A stretch of 64,000 nucleotides of DNA from positions 2,790,001 to 2,854,000 of the forward strand of contig NC_063017.1 in NCBI RefSeq assembly GCF_020509005.1, given 5' to 3'. Positions 63,178-64,000 of this stretch are shown here, piece by piece. A program made the translations under genes and the position numbers. Each line of letters starts with the position of its first letter. Within the stretch, counting starts at the first letter, position 1. The notes beneath the pieces were generated by a model. The model saw only the letters and a program-made list of their open reading frames with translations, made no database searches and had not been told where the DNA came from. This DNA is from Fulvia fulva (taxonomy: Eukaryota; Ascomycota; Dothideomycetes; Mycosphaerellales; Mycosphaerellaceae).

Positions 63178-64000
63178 ATGGTGCTGGACGTCCAGAAGCC
63201 CGCCCACGGCACCGGCCTGACGGTCGAGGCATGGGCGCAAGGCTACATGTGTGGTAGTCTCATCATCATGGCCTGTGTCGCCATCGCGAACATGAGAAGC
63301 CATGTGCTGCTGCACAAGCTGATCGTCATAGAGGTAGGCACTTTTCGGCAACATTTCCCTTGCACGCACTCACCTATCATAGCTGCTGTTCGGTACGCTC
63401 CATGGAACCTTCATCTTCACCAGTGAGCGATTGAATTGAACCTACACACATGCCTGCTTGCCGCTAACACGACTTCAGATCCTCCAGTCTACAACTGGTA
63501 CCTTAGGTATGTGTCTCGACTCTCAAGCACGCCTTATGGCAGCACCGATCGCATCATCTGACATCCTTGTAGCGTTACGGCAATTCTCCTGAACATCAGC
63601 TGGAGTCTTCACAATGTCATTGCATGGATGAAGAACAAGCCCTTTCTTGGACGAAAGATAAGCCTGTTCTACATCGGCACCGTCATTCTCGTTCAACCAT
63701 ACTGGGTACTGGAGATTGCCGCCAACTTTGTGAGCAGCCAGGAAGATGGCCTTGCATCCTTATCGTGCTAACCTCTGGTAGCTGTACTTCAGCGGAAAGA
63801 GCCGGCTCTTCACCCATACTAGACCGTACGAAGCACTATTCCGGGATCCATGGTGGATCTTCACAACCATCAACCTGTTCTGGAACATCAAATCAAAGTA
63901 TGAGTTCGGCCTATACGAGCTCGTGCGCGTGTCGCCACGCTTCGGCATTTTGCTGGGCGCCATGATCTTGAGTATCGGCTTTATCATCGTCGACATCCTA
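63178..64000 (+). CDS. Multi-span integral membrane protein, 5' part (runs off right edge)
   Basis: Exons are 63178-63333, 63383-63422, 63479-63506, 63573-63729 and 63782 to beyond 64000. Introns of 49, 56, 66 and 52 bp have GTRNGY-like donors and CTAAC-type branches. All phases agree, giving 200 residues so far. Start MVLDVQKPAHGTGLTVEAWA. Hydrophobic spans: YMCGSLIIMACVAIANM, LLFGTLHGTFIFT, YLSVTAILLNISWSLHNVIA, ISLFYIGTVILVQPYWVLEI, FTTINLFWNIK, and GILLGAMILSIGFIIVDIL at the edge. Loops carry NPPVYNWY and HTRPYEALFRDPWW, resembling fungal seven-span proteins of unknown role. Micro-exons of 40 and 28 bp were placed because only they keep both phase and hydrophobic pattern. Confidence 0.75.

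Overview
The window looks like chromosomal DNA of a filamentous ascomycete (Pezizomycotina; Dothideomycetes is a reasonable guess but not provable here). The grounds are short spliceosomal introns of about 42-66 bp (one of 178 bp) with GTRNGY donors and CTRAY-like branch sites, compact divergent gene pairs, mitochondrial Hsp60 and Tra1 of fungal type, and the fungal gene set (Sen2, Get4, UPRT, P450, ABCG, BBE-type oxidoreductase, GH43). No CRISPR, phage or bacterial operon structure is present.

Layout. 1-8.7 kb: a WAPL-like gene cut by the left edge, uracil phosphoribosyltransferase, a repeat-bearing hypothetical gene with an in-frame stop inside its repeat array, mitochondrial HSP60 with a heat-shock-like promoter element, and a small membrane protein. 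8.9-15 kb: a long disordered Ser/Arg/His-rich protein, dephospho-CoA kinase and a methyltransferase. 15.9-27.6 kb: an uninterrupted 3,881-codon TRA1. 29-32 kb: a basic/acidic hypothetical gene broken by frame changes and a small Gly-rich hypothetical gene. 32.2-34.5 kb: a six-exon ABCG half-transporter. 35-36.6 kb: a decayed BBE-type FAD oxidoreductase. 37-40.2 kb: GET4 and a ZUFSP-type deubiquitinase. 41-42 kb: a decayed sugar transporter. 44.2 kb: a small three-span membrane protein. 45-50.5 kb: a small paralogous family of basic KRR/GK-motif proteins (one copy with a homopolymer frameshift, one with a nonsense codon) flanking a three-copy repeat of about 210 bp, then a multiply frameshifted unknown gene. 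51.5-64 kb: a frameshifted hypothetical gene, an Aim25-like scramblase, SEN2, a cytochrome P450, a truncated amino acid transporter, a ThDP-dependent enzyme, a GH43 gene with its middle deleted, and a multi-span membrane protein cut by the right edge.

How it fits together. The housekeeping genes (UPRT, HSP60, CoA synthesis, TRA1, GET4, SEN2, ZUFSP) are intact and bear no functional relation to one another. The accessory genes between about 29 and 52 kb and 58 and 62 kb are strikingly decayed: single-base frame changes, nonsense codons of the kind C-to-T changes would give, and clean internal deletions that keep both ends of the protein. Because TRA1 is open over 11.6 kb in the same sequence, widespread base-calling error is an unlikely explanation, although individual homopolymer cases should be checked against reads. 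The most unusual item is the KRR/GK family at 45.0-47.4 kb, whose copies share an intron position and a two-part architecture and which I cannot assign to any family I know.
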